Shown here: one piece after another, positions 26,148 to 34,593 of the stretch
Layout of the letters: each line of letters opens with the position of its first letter
How positions within the stretch are numbered: position 1 is the stretch's first letter
NCBI RefSeq assembly: GCF_014203325.1
Contig: NZ_JACHIV010000001.1
Location: 6,201,501-6,265,500, forward strand
Direction of reading: 5' to 3'
DNA: 64,000 nucleotides
Origin: Saccharopolyspora gloriosae
GTDB lineage: Bacteria; Actinomycetota; Actinomycetes; Mycobacteriales; Pseudonocardiaceae
The notes under the pieces: generated by a model
What the model was told of the DNA's origin: nothing
What the model saw: the letters and a program-made list of their open reading frames with translations, nothing else
Databases searched by the model: none
Program-made: the position numbers and the translations under genes

Positions 26148-27989
26148 GTGAGCACCTACCCAGACGCGAAGATTCCGGAAGAGCTGTTCGACGACGCCGA
26201 GCGGGAGGCTCGGTGGCGGGCGCGGTTCAGCGCGCCGCGGGTGTCGCTGCCGGACTGGGCGCGGGACGCGCCGGGGCGCAACCTGTACGTCTCCAACTCC
26301 AGCGGCACCTGGGAGTTGTACGCGTGGGACCGGGATTCCGGGGAGCACCGCCAGGTCACCGACCGTCCGAACGGGACGTTCCACGGCACGCTCTCCGCCG
26401 ACGGCACGCGCGTGTGGTGGTTCGACGACACCGACGGCGACGAGTTCGGGTCGTGGGTGAGCGAGGACTTCGCCGCCACCGGCGGGAAGGCCGAGGCCGC
26501 GCTGCCCGGGGTGCACGCCGGCTACCCGGCGGGCCTGGAGCTGGGGCCGACGGTCACCGGGGTCGGCATGTCCACCGACGACGGCGTCACGGTGTGGGTG
26601 GCGCGCTCGGGCGGTGCGCCGGAGGTCGTCTACGAGCACGAGCAGGACGGCGGGCTGTCCTCGCTGTCCTGGGACGAGAGCCTGCTGGTGCTCTCGCACT
26701 CCGAGCACGGCGACAGCAGGCACCCGGCGCTGCGGGTGCTGCGGGTGGACGGCGCGGAGACCGTCGCGGACAAGTGGGACGGGCCGGGCCTGGGCCTGGA
26801 CGCGCTGGACTTCGCGCCGGTCGCGGGAGATCCGCGGCTGCTGGTGCTGCACGAGCGCCACGGCCGCGAGGAGCTGCTGATCTGGGACGTGCTGGCCGAC
26901 ACCGAGCGGGAGATCGACCTGGGGCTGCCCGGCGAGGTCTCCGCGGACTGGTACCCGGACGGCACCGCGCTGCTGATCGCGCACACCCACCACGCGCGCA
27001 CCACGATGCACCGCTACGACCTGGAGGCGGGCGAGCTGACCGAGCTGTCCACCCCGGCCGGGACGGTCGGCAACGCGTCGGTGCGCCCGGACCGCTCGGT
27101 GGAGTACTCGTGGTCGTCGGCGGCCACGCCGTCGCTGGTGCGGACGTTGAGCGCGGACGGTGCCGACGAGGTGCTGCTGACTCCTCCCGGTGAGCGCCCA
27201 CCGGGGTCGCAGCCGGTGACCGACGTGTTCGTACCGGTGCCCTACGGCCCGAACGACGCGGTGCACGCGCTGGTCTCCCGCCCGGCCGACGCCGACGGGC
27301 CGGTGCCGACGGTGTTCAACCTGCACGGCGGCCCGCACGCGGCGGACGAGGACCGGTTCTCGGCGTACCGGGCCGCGTGGCTGGACGCGGGCTTCGCCGT
27401 CGTCGAGATCAACTACCGGGGTTCGACGGGCTACGGCTCGGCGTGGCGGGACGCGATCGAGGGCAGGCCGGGCCTGACCGAGCTCGCCGACGTCGCCCAC
27501 GTGCACGACTGGGCGGTCCGCGAAGGGCTCACGACGCCCGCGTTGAGCGTGGTCGCCGGGGCTTCGTGGGGCGGCTACCTGACGTTGCTGGCGCTGGGCA
27601 CGCAGCCGGAGCGCTGGGCGGGCGGCGTCGCCGGGGTGCCGGTGGCGGACTACGTGTCGGCCTACGCCGACGAGATGGAGCCGCTGCGCGCCTACGACCG
27701 CGCGTTGTTCGGCGGTTCGCCGGAGGAGATCCCGGCGGTGTACTCGGAGTGCTCGCCGCTGACCTACGTGGACGAGGTGCGCGCTCCGGTGCTGGTGCTG
27801 GCCGGGGACAACGATCCGCGGTGCCCGATCCAGCAGATCTTGAACTACCTGGACCGGCTCGTCGAGCGCGAGGTGCCGTTCGAGTTCTACCGCTACGACG
27901 CGGGCCACGGCTCGCTGGTGGTGGCGGAGACCTTGCGGCAGGTCGCGGCGGAGATCCACTTCGCGCGTCGCGCCGTCGGCCTCGGCTGA
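26148..27989 (+). CDS. S9 family prolyl-oligopeptidase-like serine peptidase
   Basis: A 613-residue cytosolic peptidase. An N-terminal beta-propeller (about 1-370) with repeated strand patterns gates a C-terminal hydrolase domain. HGGPHA forms the oxyanion region, and the triad is Ser473 (GASWGGYL), Asp556 (GDNDPRCP) and His587 (DAGHGS). Likely cleaves short peptides or acyl-peptides; exact specificity is unclear. GTG 26148 begins the conserved part. Faces the secreted TAP-type peptidase gene across a 200-base divergent gap. Confidence 0.9.
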   Translation: MSTYPDAKIPEELFDDAEREARWRARFSAPRVSLPDWARDAPGRNLYVSNSSGTWELYAWDRDSGEHRQVTDRPNGTFHGTLSADGTRVWWFDDTDGDEFGSWVSEDFAATGGKAEAALPGVHAGYPAGLELGPTVTGVGMSTDDGVTVWVARSGGAPEVVYEHEQDGGLSSLSWDESLLVLSHSEHGDSRHPALRVLRVDGAETVADKWDGPGLGLDALDFAPVAGDPRLLVLHERHGREELLIWDVLADTEREIDLGLPGEVSADWYPDGTALLIAHTHHARTTMHRYDLEAGELTELSTPAGTVGNASVRPDRSVEYSWSSAATPSLVRTLSADGADEVLLTPPGERPPGSQPVTDVFVPVPYGPNDAVHALVSRPADADGPVPTVFNLHGGPHAADEDRFSAYRAAWLDAGFAVVEINYRGSTGYGSAWRDAIEGRPGLTELADVAHVHDWAVREGLTTPALSVVAGASWGGYLTLLALGTQPERWAGGVAGVPVADYVSAYADEMEPLRAYDRALFGGSPEEIPAVYSECSPLTYVDEVRAPVLVLAGDNDPRCPIQQILNYLDRLVEREVPFEFYRYDAGHGSLVVAETLRQVAAEIHFARRAVGLG

Positions 27990-27997
27990 GGTGTCGC

Positions 27998-28034
27998 CCG
28001 GCCCGCCCTCCGCTCTCAGCGGTTGGCGGGCCGG
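27998..28034. terminator. Hairpin between S9 peptidase and DUF1059 genes
   Basis: A 10-bp GC stem (27998-28007/28025-28034) between convergent 3' ends. Confidence 0.6.
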
Positions 28035-28061
28035 TGGTCCTCGCCGTGGAGACCGCGCGGC

Positions 28062-28256
28062 TCAGTCGGCGAGCGCCTCCTCCGGTTCGAGGAACTCGCG
28101 CAGGTCGGCGCGCAGCTGCGGGGTGTCCTCGTGGCCGTGCACCGCGACCGCGTGCGCGACGGCGGCCTGCACCACCTCGTCCTCCTCCCCGCTGATGGTG
28201 AGCGTGCAGCCCACCTCGCTCGGGTACTTCCGGCAGTCCGCCACTTTCCTGGTCAT
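28062..28256 (-). CDS. DUF1059 small protein
   Basis: A 64-residue protein. RKVADCRKYPSEVGCTLTISG at the N-terminus and a C-terminal helix rich in Ala/His (VVQAAVAHAVAVHGHED) match DUF1059, a family of small soluble proteins with conserved cysteines and histidines and unknown role. ATG 28256 has a GAGGAG site. Lies 70 bases downstream of the ABC exporter on the same strand, probably in the same unit as the proline-rich peptide gene. Confidence 0.85.
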   Translation of the reverse strand: MTRKVADCRKYPSEVGCTLTISGEEDEVVQAAVAHAVAVHGHEDTPQLRADLREFLEPEEALAD

Positions 28257-28326
28257 GACCGACTCCTCTCCGAGAGCGCTGCGCCCGACCGTGGCCCCGC
28301 CGGATGTTCGGGGGAAGAGGACTTGG

Positions 28327-30171
28327 TCACGGCCGTCCACGCGCGTGCAGCGGATCGGTGAGCCCGGCCGGCCAGGGCCGGCGCAACCGCACCGTCGGCG
28401 CGTCGTCCGGCACCGGAGCGGACAGGTCGCCGCTGAGCACGCGGCCCGCCGGGACGTCGTGCCGGACCGGCCAGGCCGCCACGGCGTCGAGCCGCGACGT
28501 CGGCTCGCCCCCGAGCACCACGACCCGATCCGCGAGTTCGGCCAGCTCCGGATCATGGCTGATCAGGATGGTCGTGCGGGTGCGGGCCAGCGCGCGCAGC
28601 GGGGCGACGACCTTGCTCTTCGACGCCGCGTCCAGCCCGTTGGTCGGCTCGTCGAGCACCAGCACCGGGGTGCGGCGCAGCACCGCGCGGGCGATCGCGA
28701 TGCGGCGGCGCTGGCCACCGGACAGCAGCGCGCCCCGCTCGCCGAGCATCGTGTCGTAGCCCTCGGGAAGCGCGCGGACGAACTCGTCGGCGTCGGCTTC
28801 CCGCGCGGCGGCGACGACCTCGGCGCGGGTGGCCTCCGGCCGCGCGAACGCGATGTTGTCCGCCACCGTCGCGTGCAGCACGTCCGCTTCCTGCGGCACC
28901 AGGCCGATCTGGTCGCGCACCGCGTGCAGCGGCAGCCGGGTGAGGTCCACGCCGTCGAGCAGCACGCGCCCGGCCTCCGGGTCGTAGAACCGCAGCAGCA
29001 ACCGCGCCAGCGTCGACTTCCCCGCCCCGCTCGGCCCGGTGATCAGCACGAACTCGCCCGGCCGGACTTGCAGCCGGAAGTCCCGCAGCGCGGGTTCGGT
29101 CGCCTGCGGATAGCGGAACGCGACCCGGTCGAACTCGACGGCGCGTCCGGACCGGCTCGGCGGCAGCCCGGCGGTGCCGATCGGCGCGTCGGCCACCGCG
29201 GGCCGGGCGTCGAGCAGTTCGATCAACCGCTCCGATCCGGCGCGGGCGGCGGTGACGGCCATCGTGATGCGGCCCAGGTCCTGCAGCGGCGGGTACAGGT
29301 AGCCGATGTAGGCGGCGAAGGCCATCAGGCCGCCGAGGGTGATGCGCTCGGCGGAGATCTCCCAGACCCCGACGCCGATGACCAGCAGGATGCACACCGT
29401 CTCGACCATCGTCACCAACGGCGGGTACAGCGCGGACAGCCGCGCCTCGGCCAGCTTCGCGCGGAACCAACGCGTCGAGGCGGCGCGCAGCTTCGCGTCC
29501 TGGTTGTGCTGCTGGTTGCCGGCCTGCACCAGCTCGACGTGCGAGAGCCCTTCCGCCACGACGGTGGCGATCTCGCCGTTGCCGGCGCGCTCCTCGCGGG
29601 ACGCGGTGCGCATCCCGGCGGAGAAGCTGCGGGCCACCAGCCAGAAAGCGGGGGCGAGCGCGAAGGACAGCAGCGCCAGGTCCCAGCGCAGGTACAGGGC
29701 GGCTCCGGCGTAGAGCACGACGCTGAACAACGCGGTTCCCGTCTCCACCATTCCGGAGGCGACGAGCCTTTCCACCGCTTCCACATCACCCGACAACCGG
29801 GCCACCAGATCACCCGTTCTCCGGCGCGCGAAGAAATCGGGCGACAATCGTTGGACGTGCGCGAAAACGTGCGCTCGCAAGCGCACCAGGAATCGTTCGG
29901 CGGCGCGCGTGGCGAGATAAGTCCCGCCGAAGGAGGACGCCGCGCCGAACGCCGCGATGCCCAACCAGGACAGGCCCGGCGTCCAGAACGCGTCGAGGCT
30001 GCCCGCGGCCAGCGCCTCGTCGGTGATCAGCATGAACATCCAGATCGCCGCGGTGTCGGCCAGCGCGGCCAGCACCAGCAGCGCCGCCGCCACCAGCAGC
30101 CCACCGCGTTCCGCCCGCAAGAACGGGCGGAACCGGGCGAACACCTCGCGCAGTCCCGGCGCAGCGGTCAT
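28327..30171 (-). CDS. ABC exporter (fused membrane and ATPase domains)
   Basis: A 614-residue half-transporter of the MsbA/MDR type. Six transmembrane helices lie in residues 1-310. The ATPase domain has Walker A GPSGAGKST, Q-loop LVPQE, signature LSGGQRRR, Walker B VLVLDEPT and the H-loop SHD. It lacks a C39 peptidase domain. It carries a GAGGAGGT ribosome site and begins 68 bases after a 28-codon proline-rich peptide gene, with a hairpin between them. This suggests the peptide is either its cargo or its regulatory leader. The cargo is otherwise unknown. Confidence 0.92.
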   Translation of the reverse strand: MTAAPGLREVFARFRPFLRAERGGLLVAAALLVLAALADTAAIWMFMLITDEALAAGSLDAFWTPGLSWLGIAAFGAASSFGGTYLATRAAERFLVRLRAHVFAHVQRLSPDFFARRRTGDLVARLSGDVEAVERLVASGMVETGTALFSVVLYAGAALYLRWDLALLSFALAPAFWLVARSFSAGMRTASREERAGNGEIATVVAEGLSHVELVQAGNQQHNQDAKLRAASTRWFRAKLAEARLSALYPPLVTMVETVCILLVIGVGVWEISAERITLGGLMAFAAYIGYLYPPLQDLGRITMAVTAARAGSERLIELLDARPAVADAPIGTAGLPPSRSGRAVEFDRVAFRYPQATEPALRDFRLQVRPGEFVLITGPSGAGKSTLARLLLRFYDPEAGRVLLDGVDLTRLPLHAVRDQIGLVPQEADVLHATVADNIAFARPEATRAEVVAAAREADADEFVRALPEGYDTMLGERGALLSGGQRRRIAIARAVLRRTPVLVLDEPTNGLDAASKSKVVAPLRALARTRTTILISHDPELAELADRVVVLGGEPTSRLDAVAAWPVRHDVPAGRVLSGDLSAPVPDDAPTVRLRRPWPAGLTDPLHARGRP

Positions 30172-30198
30172 CGTTCACCTCCTCGGAGTCCCAGGAGG

Positions 30199-30225
30199 GC
30201 CGGCGGCGATGCGGACGCCGCCGGC
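30199..30225 (-). promoter_or_regulatory. Hairpin between peptide gene and ABC exporter
   Basis: A 9-bp stem GCCGGCGGC/GCCGCCGGC (30199-30207/30217-30225) in the 68-base gap. Placed as an attenuator or mRNA stabiliser would be, which could make the peptide more abundant than the transporter. Confidence 0.55.
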
Positions 30226-30239
30226 CGCTCCGGAACCGG

Positions 30240-30326
30240 TCACTTCCGCGGCGGCTCGCCCGGAGCGGGGCGGTGCGGACGCGGGAAGTGCGGGCGCTTA
30301 CCGGGAACGGGAATGGGGAAACCCAT
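30240..30326 (-). CDS. 28-residue cationic proline-rich peptide
   Basis: Read directly: ATG 30326 to TGA 30240, with AGGAGG 8 bases upstream. The product begins MGFPIPVPGKRP and continues with alternating FPRPHRPAP-type units to PPRK; 10 of 28 residues are proline and 8 are Lys, Arg or His. It has no cysteine, signal peptide or recognisable RiPP leader. The Pro-Arg-Pro-His pattern resembles insect proline-rich antimicrobial peptides by composition only. Alternatives are a ribosome-stalling leader controlling the ABC exporter (runs of X-Pro and Pro-Pro slow ribosomes) or a signalling peptide. The coding call rests on the ribosome site and context. Confidence 0.6.
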   Translation of the reverse strand: MGFPIPVPGKRPHFPRPHRPAPGEPPRK

Positions 30327-30539
30327 CGTGCGACCTCCTGGTCGTGATTTATTCTCTTTCGCCGGTTCCGTTCGGATCCGACGAGAACGAACCTACCGAC
30401 GCCATTCCGCCGAATTCGACGCGAAAGCACTGCCAATCGACTGGGAACCGGCTGGACGAAAACCCGACGCCCGGTCGGAATTCGAATTCACAGCGCATTC
30501 CCACCCGGCGCCGAGCCAGCTCCCAGGCGGCGCCGGTAG

Positions 30540-30556
30540 CGACGTGTGCCACGTCG
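30540..30556. promoter_or_regulatory. Palindrome upstream of Old Yellow Enzyme gene
   Basis: CGACGTG-tgc-CACGTCG, perfect 7-bp arms, 58 bases upstream of the ATG. Candidate operator for a MarR/TetR/HxlR-type repressor. Confidence 0.45.
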
Positions 30557-30581
30557 CACGCCGAGTGACGCACAACGCGGA

Positions 30582-30615
30582 ATACCTGCGCGTGCAAGTG
30601 TGTCGGTACAGGTAT
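30582..30615. promoter_or_regulatory. Inverted repeat spanning the start of the Old Yellow Enzyme gene
   Basis: ATACCTG (30582-30588) and CAGGTAT (30609-30615) are perfect inverted arms 20 bases apart. The right arm overlaps the start codon and takes the place of a ribosome site. Confidence 0.4.
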
Positions 30616-31678
30616 GAGCCATCTCTTCGACCCGCTGAAGCTGGGCGACACCGCGATCCGCAACCGCGTCTGGGTCTCCCCCATGTGCACGTACTCCGCC
30701 GTGGACGGCCTGCCGAGCGACTGGCACCTCGTGCACCTCGGCCAGTTCGCCCTCGGCGGCGCCGGGCTGGTCATGGCCGAAGCGACCGCCGTCGCACCGG
30801 AAGGCCGCATCAGCGCGGGCGACGCGGGCCTGTGGAACGACGAGCAGGCCACCGCCTGGCGCCGGGTCACCGACTTCCTGCGCGAGCACGGCGCCACCCC
30901 CGCCGTGCAGCTGGCGCACGCGGGCCGCAAAGCGTCGACCACCGCGCCCTGGGAAGGGGGCGCGACGCTGCCCGAGTCCGACGGCGGCTGGCGGACCGTG
31001 AGCTCCACCTCGAACGCGTTCGGCGAACTCGCCGCCCCGCGCGCGCTCACCGAGGACGAGGTCGCCGCGCTGCCGCAGCAGTTCGCCGACGCCGCGCGCC
31101 GCGCCGACGAAGCAGGCTTCGAGGTCATCGAGCTGCACTTCGCGCACGGCTACCTGGCGCACCAGTTCTACTCACCGCTGATCAACGATCGGACGGACCG
31201 CTACGGCGGCGACTTCGACGCCCGCACCCGAATCCTGCTGGAGATCGTCGACGCGGTGCGCGCCGTGTGGCCGGAAGGCCGCCCGCTGCTGGCCCGGCTG
31301 TCCGCGACGGACTGGGTCGAAGGCGGCTGGACCGGGGACGACTCGGTGCGGCTGAGCCGGTCGCTGGCGCGGCACGGCGTGGACCTGATCGACGCGTCCA
31401 CCGGCGGTGCCGTCCCGGACGCGCAGATCCCGGTGAGCTCCGGCTACCAGACCCGATTCGCCCGGCAGATCAAGATCGAGGCCGAGGTGCCGACCGGCGC
31501 CGTCGGCCTGATCACCTCGCCGGAGCAGGCCGAGGAGGTCGTGACCTCGGGTTCGGCGGACGCGGTGCTGCTGGCCCGCGAACTGCTGCGCGACCCCCAC
31601 TGGCCGCTGCACGCCGCGGACCGCCTGCGCTCGGCGAACCTCTGGCCCAAGCAGTACGAACGCGCTCGGCGGGGGTGA
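30614..31678 (+). CDS. NADH:flavin oxidoreductase, YqjM-type Old Yellow Enzyme
   Basis: A 354-residue FMN-dependent ene-reductase with a TIM barrel. Features of the thermophilic-like YqjM class: Cys25 in SPMCTYS tunes the flavin, HAGRK contacts FMN, and the His pair in ELHFAHGYL (His175, His178) binds the substrate carbonyl. It probably detoxifies electrophilic alpha,beta-unsaturated carbonyls with NADPH. ATG 30614 has only a weak ribosome site and sits inside an inverted repeat. Divergent from the peptide/ABC unit. Confidence 0.92.
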   Translation: MSHLFDPLKLGDTAIRNRVWVSPMCTYSAVDGLPSDWHLVHLGQFALGGAGLVMAEATAVAPEGRISAGDAGLWNDEQATAWRRVTDFLREHGATPAVQLAHAGRKASTTAPWEGGATLPESDGGWRTVSSTSNAFGELAAPRALTEDEVAALPQQFADAARRADEAGFEVIELHFAHGYLAHQFYSPLINDRTDRYGGDFDARTRILLEIVDAVRAVWPEGRPLLARLSATDWVEGGWTGDDSVRLSRSLARHGVDLIDASTGGAVPDAQIPVSSGYQTRFARQIKIEAEVPTGAVGLITSPEQAEEVVTSGSADAVLLARELLRDPHWPLHAADRLRSANLWPKQYERARRG

Positions 31679-31711
31679 GGGGGTGAGGGGGTCGTTCTGC
31701 TTTGGTGTCCG

Positions 31712-31823
31712 GGTAGCGGAACCTCAGCTTCCTTCTCGCTGCGGGATCTTTTTCCCAAGTGGCTCCGCCACGAGGGAAAAAGCTGTCCTCGCGAGAAGGA
31801 AGCTGAGAACCCGCCGGTGAGCG
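31712..31823 (-). repeat. Dispersed convergent-gap palindrome, copy C (truncated)
   Basis: Outer arms 31723-31739 and 31791-31807 form a perfect 17-bp stem, with inner arms CTTTTTCCC/GGGAAAAAG and the apical GTGGC/GCCAC stem. Same orientation as copy B. The accessory CAGCGGC hairpin is missing; instead an unrelated run of small hairpins follows (31841-31919). Lies between the convergent Old Yellow Enzyme and dps genes. Confidence 0.85.
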
Positions 31824-31840
31824 GCTTTTCGACGTGGGCT

Positions 31841-31919
31841 ATTCGCTGCGCGAATACAGGCACGGCCTTCGGCCGCAAGGCAGACTTCGCTTCGCTCGTC
31901 CACTGCACGGCTTCGCCGT
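31841..31919. repeat. Cluster of short hairpins with TTC/TGC loops
   Basis: ATTCGC-tgc-GCGAAT (31841-31855), CGGCC-ttc-GGCCG (31863-31875) and ACGGC-ttc-GCCGT (31907-31919) occur in under 80 bases between palindrome copy C and the dps terminator. No coding frame. Confidence 0.5.
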
Positions 31920-31943
31920 TGGGGGCTTCTCCTGCACATGAGG

Positions 31944-31983
31944 ACGGCCGGGGGTTCGCTCGTGGGAGCGGACGCCCGGCCGT
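31944..31983 (-). terminator. Terminator of dps
   Basis: A 9-bp stem ACGGCCGGG/CCCGGCCGT (31944-31952/31975-31983) just beyond the dps stop on the minus strand. Confidence 0.6.
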
Positions 31984-31996
31984 TCTTCGGGTCCGG

Positions 31997-32485
31997 TCAG
32001 GACTCCGTCAGCTGGGCCTGCCACATCCAGTGGGACTTCTCCAGCTCCTGGGCGATGCTGATCAGCAGGTCCTGCGAGACCAGGTCCGTCTTGTCCGTTT
32101 CGTCGATCCGGGCGCGGAGGCGGCCGATGAGCGTTCCCAGCGCCTCCACGATGGCGGCCACGATCTCGCGGTCGGTGTGCCAGCCCTGTTCGAGAGTCGG
32201 CAGCCCGGAGTTCTTCGACACCGTCGACGCCCGGCCATCGGCCGAGACGCCCAGCGCTGCGGCGCGCTCCGCCACGTCGTCGGCGAAGCCGCGAGCGGCC
32301 GTGACCAGCTCGTCGAGCTGCAAGTGCACGTCGCGGAAGAACCGGCCCACCACGTTCCAGTGCGCCTGCTTCGCCACCAGGTGCAGATCGATCAGGTCGA
32401 CCAAGGTGCCCTGCAGCGCCTTGCCGGTGATGTCCTTGTCGGAGTCGTTGAGCGGGCTGGTGATCGGAGATTGGGACGCGGTCAT
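31997..32485 (-). CDS. dps: Dps-family ferritin-like DNA-protection protein
   Basis: A 162-residue four-helix protein forming a dodecamer that oxidises and stores iron and protects DNA from peroxide. The ferroxidase ligands at the subunit interface are in KQAHWNVVGRFFRDVHLQLDEL (His, Asp, Glu), with a conserved C-terminal SHWMWQAQL tryptophan region. ATG 32485 has a perfect GAGGAGGT site. Next upstream on the strand is the FMN reductase gene, consistent with a redox-stress grouping. Confidence 0.93.
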   Translation of the reverse strand: MTASQSPITSPLNDSDKDITGKALQGTLVDLIDLHLVAKQAHWNVVGRFFRDVHLQLDELVTAARGFADDVAERAAALGVSADGRASTVSKNSGLPTLEQGWHTDREIVAAIVEALGTLIGRLRARIDETDKTDLVSQDLLISIAQELEKSHWMWQAQLTES

Positions 32486-32582
32486 CACGTACCTCCTCGT
32501 ACCGGGTGCGCAGTCGGTTCGGGTTCCACCTGGTGGGTACCCGGCGCGCCGCGGATCAATCACCGCCCGGCGAAAGCGCAGG

Positions 32583-33140
32583 TCAGCCGCGGTGCTCGGC
32601 GAACTCCACGAGCTGAGTGCCGATCATGCGCAGCGTCCCGGCGAGCTTCGGGTCCGAGCACTCCCCGTCCGGCCCGAACCGGACCTCGCTGGAGTTCACC
32701 GCCGCGCCCAGCGGCGTCGGCCACCCGCGCAGCGAGTGCACCACCGAGCGCAACGCCTGCAAGGTCGTCACCGAGGCCTGCCAGCCGTACGCCGCGCCCA
32801 CGCAGCCGACGGCACGGCCGTCGAAGTACGGCCGCTCGTCGTCGCGCAGGTCCTCGACGTAGTCGACGGCGTTCTTCATCAACCCGGAGATGGTGCCGTG
32901 GTAGCCCGGCGAGGACAGCACCACGCCGTCGGCGGTGCGCAGCGCGGCCACGAGTTCCTTCGCCGCGTCGGTCCGTTCGGCGACGTGCGGGTCGTAGAAC
33001 GGCAGGACCAGGTTCTCGCCACCGATGGCCCGCACCGTCGCGCCCGCTTCGCGCGCCCCGTCGAGGACGGCGTGCATGGCGCGCTCGGACTGCGAGTCCG
33101 GGCGCACCGAACCGCCGATTCCCACCACGGTCACGGTCAT
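32583..33140 (-). CDS. NADPH-dependent FMN reductase family protein
   Basis: A 185-residue flavodoxin-like protein. GGSVRPDSQSE is the FMN phosphate loop and SSPGYHGTISGLMKNAVD is the family's flavin-contact signature. Reduces free FMN, quinones or azo compounds. A GGAAGG site lies 8 bases before ATG 33140. About 100 bases upstream of dps on the same strand, so cotranscription is possible but not required. Confidence 0.9.
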   Translation of the reverse strand: MTVTVVGIGGSVRPDSQSERAMHAVLDGAREAGATVRAIGGENLVLPFYDPHVAERTDAAKELVAALRTADGVVLSSPGYHGTISGLMKNAVDYVEDLRDDERPYFDGRAVGCVGAAYGWQASVTTLQALRSVVHSLRGWPTPLGAAVNSSEVRFGPDGECSDPKLAGTLRMIGTQLVEFAEHRG

Positions 33141-33300
33141 CGTTCGATCCTTCCATCAGACGGCGCCCGATCCCACCCGGACGTTGATCACGCTACGACC
33201 TCCAGTCAGCTCCAAGTCAAAGGTTCGAGCAGGTGTCCCGGGCCACAACTACTTGCTAGTAGCCTCACCGGCACGGTCCGTTCCCGGGAGGTCTTCACCC

Positions 33301-34386
33301 ATGTCGAAAGTCGTCGAACTGATCCCGCCGAAGCTGCGTCCCCGCGTTCTCGGCGCCGGGCTGCACGCGGCGTTCGCGCTGCCCCGCCCGCTGCGCCGGT
33401 TGATCGCGGGCGCCCCGCTGCGGCTCGACGGCCAGGAGCTCTCCCTCGACGCCCAGCTGCTGCTCGCGATGCAGAAGCTCACCGGCAGCACCCGGCTCTC
33501 CGCCGACACCCCCGAGCTGGCCCGCGAGCAGATGACCCAGTCCAGCGGCATCGTCAACCGCGCCCCGCTGACCGGCGTCGCCGTCGGCGAACGCAGCATC
33601 CCCACGCCGAACGGGGAGCTCGCGGCCCGGTTGTACCGGCCGCAGGAACTGACCGAGCACAGCCCGCTGCTGGTGTTCTTCCACGGCGGCGGCTGGGTCA
33701 TCGGCGACCTCGACAGCCACGACGACCTGTGCCGGTACTTCGCCAAGACCGCCGGGGTGCGGGTGCTGTCGGTGGACTACCGGCTGGCCCCGGAAGCGCG
33801 CTTCCCCGCCGCGTTCGACGACGCGCTGGCCGCGTTCCGCTACGCCGTGGACAAGGCGGGCGAACTGGGCACCCGGCCGGACCTGATCGCCGTCGGCGGC
33901 GACAGCGCGGGCGGCAACCTCGCCGCAGCCGTCTCGTACCACACCACGCGGCAGGCGGAGCGCGCTCCGGCGTTCCAGCTGCTGATGTACCCGGCGGTGG
34001 ACGCGTCGGTGCGGCGCCGCTCGCGGGAGCTGTTCGGCGACGGGCTGCTGCTGACCGACGGCGACATGACCTGGTTCCTCGACCAGTACACGGGGCCCGC
34101 CCTCGACCGCACGGACCTGCGGCTGTCGGTGCTGCTGGCCGAGGACCTCAGCGGCCTGCCGCCGGCGCACGTGGTGACCGTGGGGTTCGACCCGCTGCGC
34201 GACGAAGGCGAGGAGTACGCGCGGCGGCTCGCGGAAGCCGGTGTGCCGGTGGTGGCCCGCCGCTTCGACGACCTGATCCACGGCTTCGGCAACCTCCGCC
34301 AAGCAGGCACCCGCTTCAACGAAGCCCTCAGCGAAATCGCCGGAACACTACGAGCAGGCCTCTCCCTCAACACCCCCACCAAGTAA
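33301..34386 (+). CDS. Alpha/beta hydrolase, hormone-sensitive lipase (HSL) type esterase
   Basis: A 361-residue esterase. HGGGW (128-132) forms the oxyanion hole, with nucleophile Ser202 in GDSAGG, Asp297 in GFDPLRDEG and His327 in LIHGFG: a complete HSL-family triad. The N-terminal 90 residues (LPRPLRRLIAGAP) form a cap typical of mycobacterial Lip proteins. GGGAGG is 9 bases before ATG 33301. Acts on short- to medium-chain esters by family; substrate unknown. Palindrome copy D follows. Confidence 0.9.
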   Translation: MSKVVELIPPKLRPRVLGAGLHAAFALPRPLRRLIAGAPLRLDGQELSLDAQLLLAMQKLTGSTRLSADTPELAREQMTQSSGIVNRAPLTGVAVGERSIPTPNGELAARLYRPQELTEHSPLLVFFHGGGWVIGDLDSHDDLCRYFAKTAGVRVLSVDYRLAPEARFPAAFDDALAAFRYAVDKAGELGTRPDLIAVGGDSAGGNLAAAVSYHTTRQAERAPAFQLLMYPAVDASVRRRSRELFGDGLLLTDGDMTWFLDQYTGPALDRTDLRLSVLLAEDLSGLPPAHVVTVGFDPLRDEGEEYARRLAEAGVPVVARRFDDLIHGFGNLRQAGTRFNEALSEIAGTLRAGLSLNTPTK

Positions 34387-34404
34387 CCGGCGGAGCGCTC
34401 ACCG

Positions 34405-34558
34405 TCTTATCAGCGGCGAAGCCGCTGAGCGGCGACCCAGCACGCAGCCGGACCACCCGCGGGTTCTCAGTCGTCTTCTCGCGAGGACAGCTTTTTCCCT
34501 CGTGGCGGAGCCACTAGGGAAAAAGATCCCGCAGCGAGAAGACGACTGAGGTTCCGCC
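34405..34558 (+). repeat. Dispersed convergent-gap palindrome, copy D
   Basis: Accessory hairpin 34411-34427 (CAGCGGC-gaa-GCCGCTG), then outer arms 34466-34482/34534-34550 (perfect 17 bp), inner CTTTTTCCC/GGGAAAAAG and apical GTGGC/GCCAC. From the outer arm inward it is identical to copy E. Located between the convergent lipase and iniR-like genes. Confidence 0.9.
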
Positions 34559-34593
34559 ACCCGCCCCACCACGCAGGCCGAGGGGAAATCTCC

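Noticed and set aside
27991-31686. A 1231-codon plus-strand open frame over the ABC exporter
   Set aside because: Antisense artefact; the exporter on the minus strand has all ATPase motifs and a good ribosome site.
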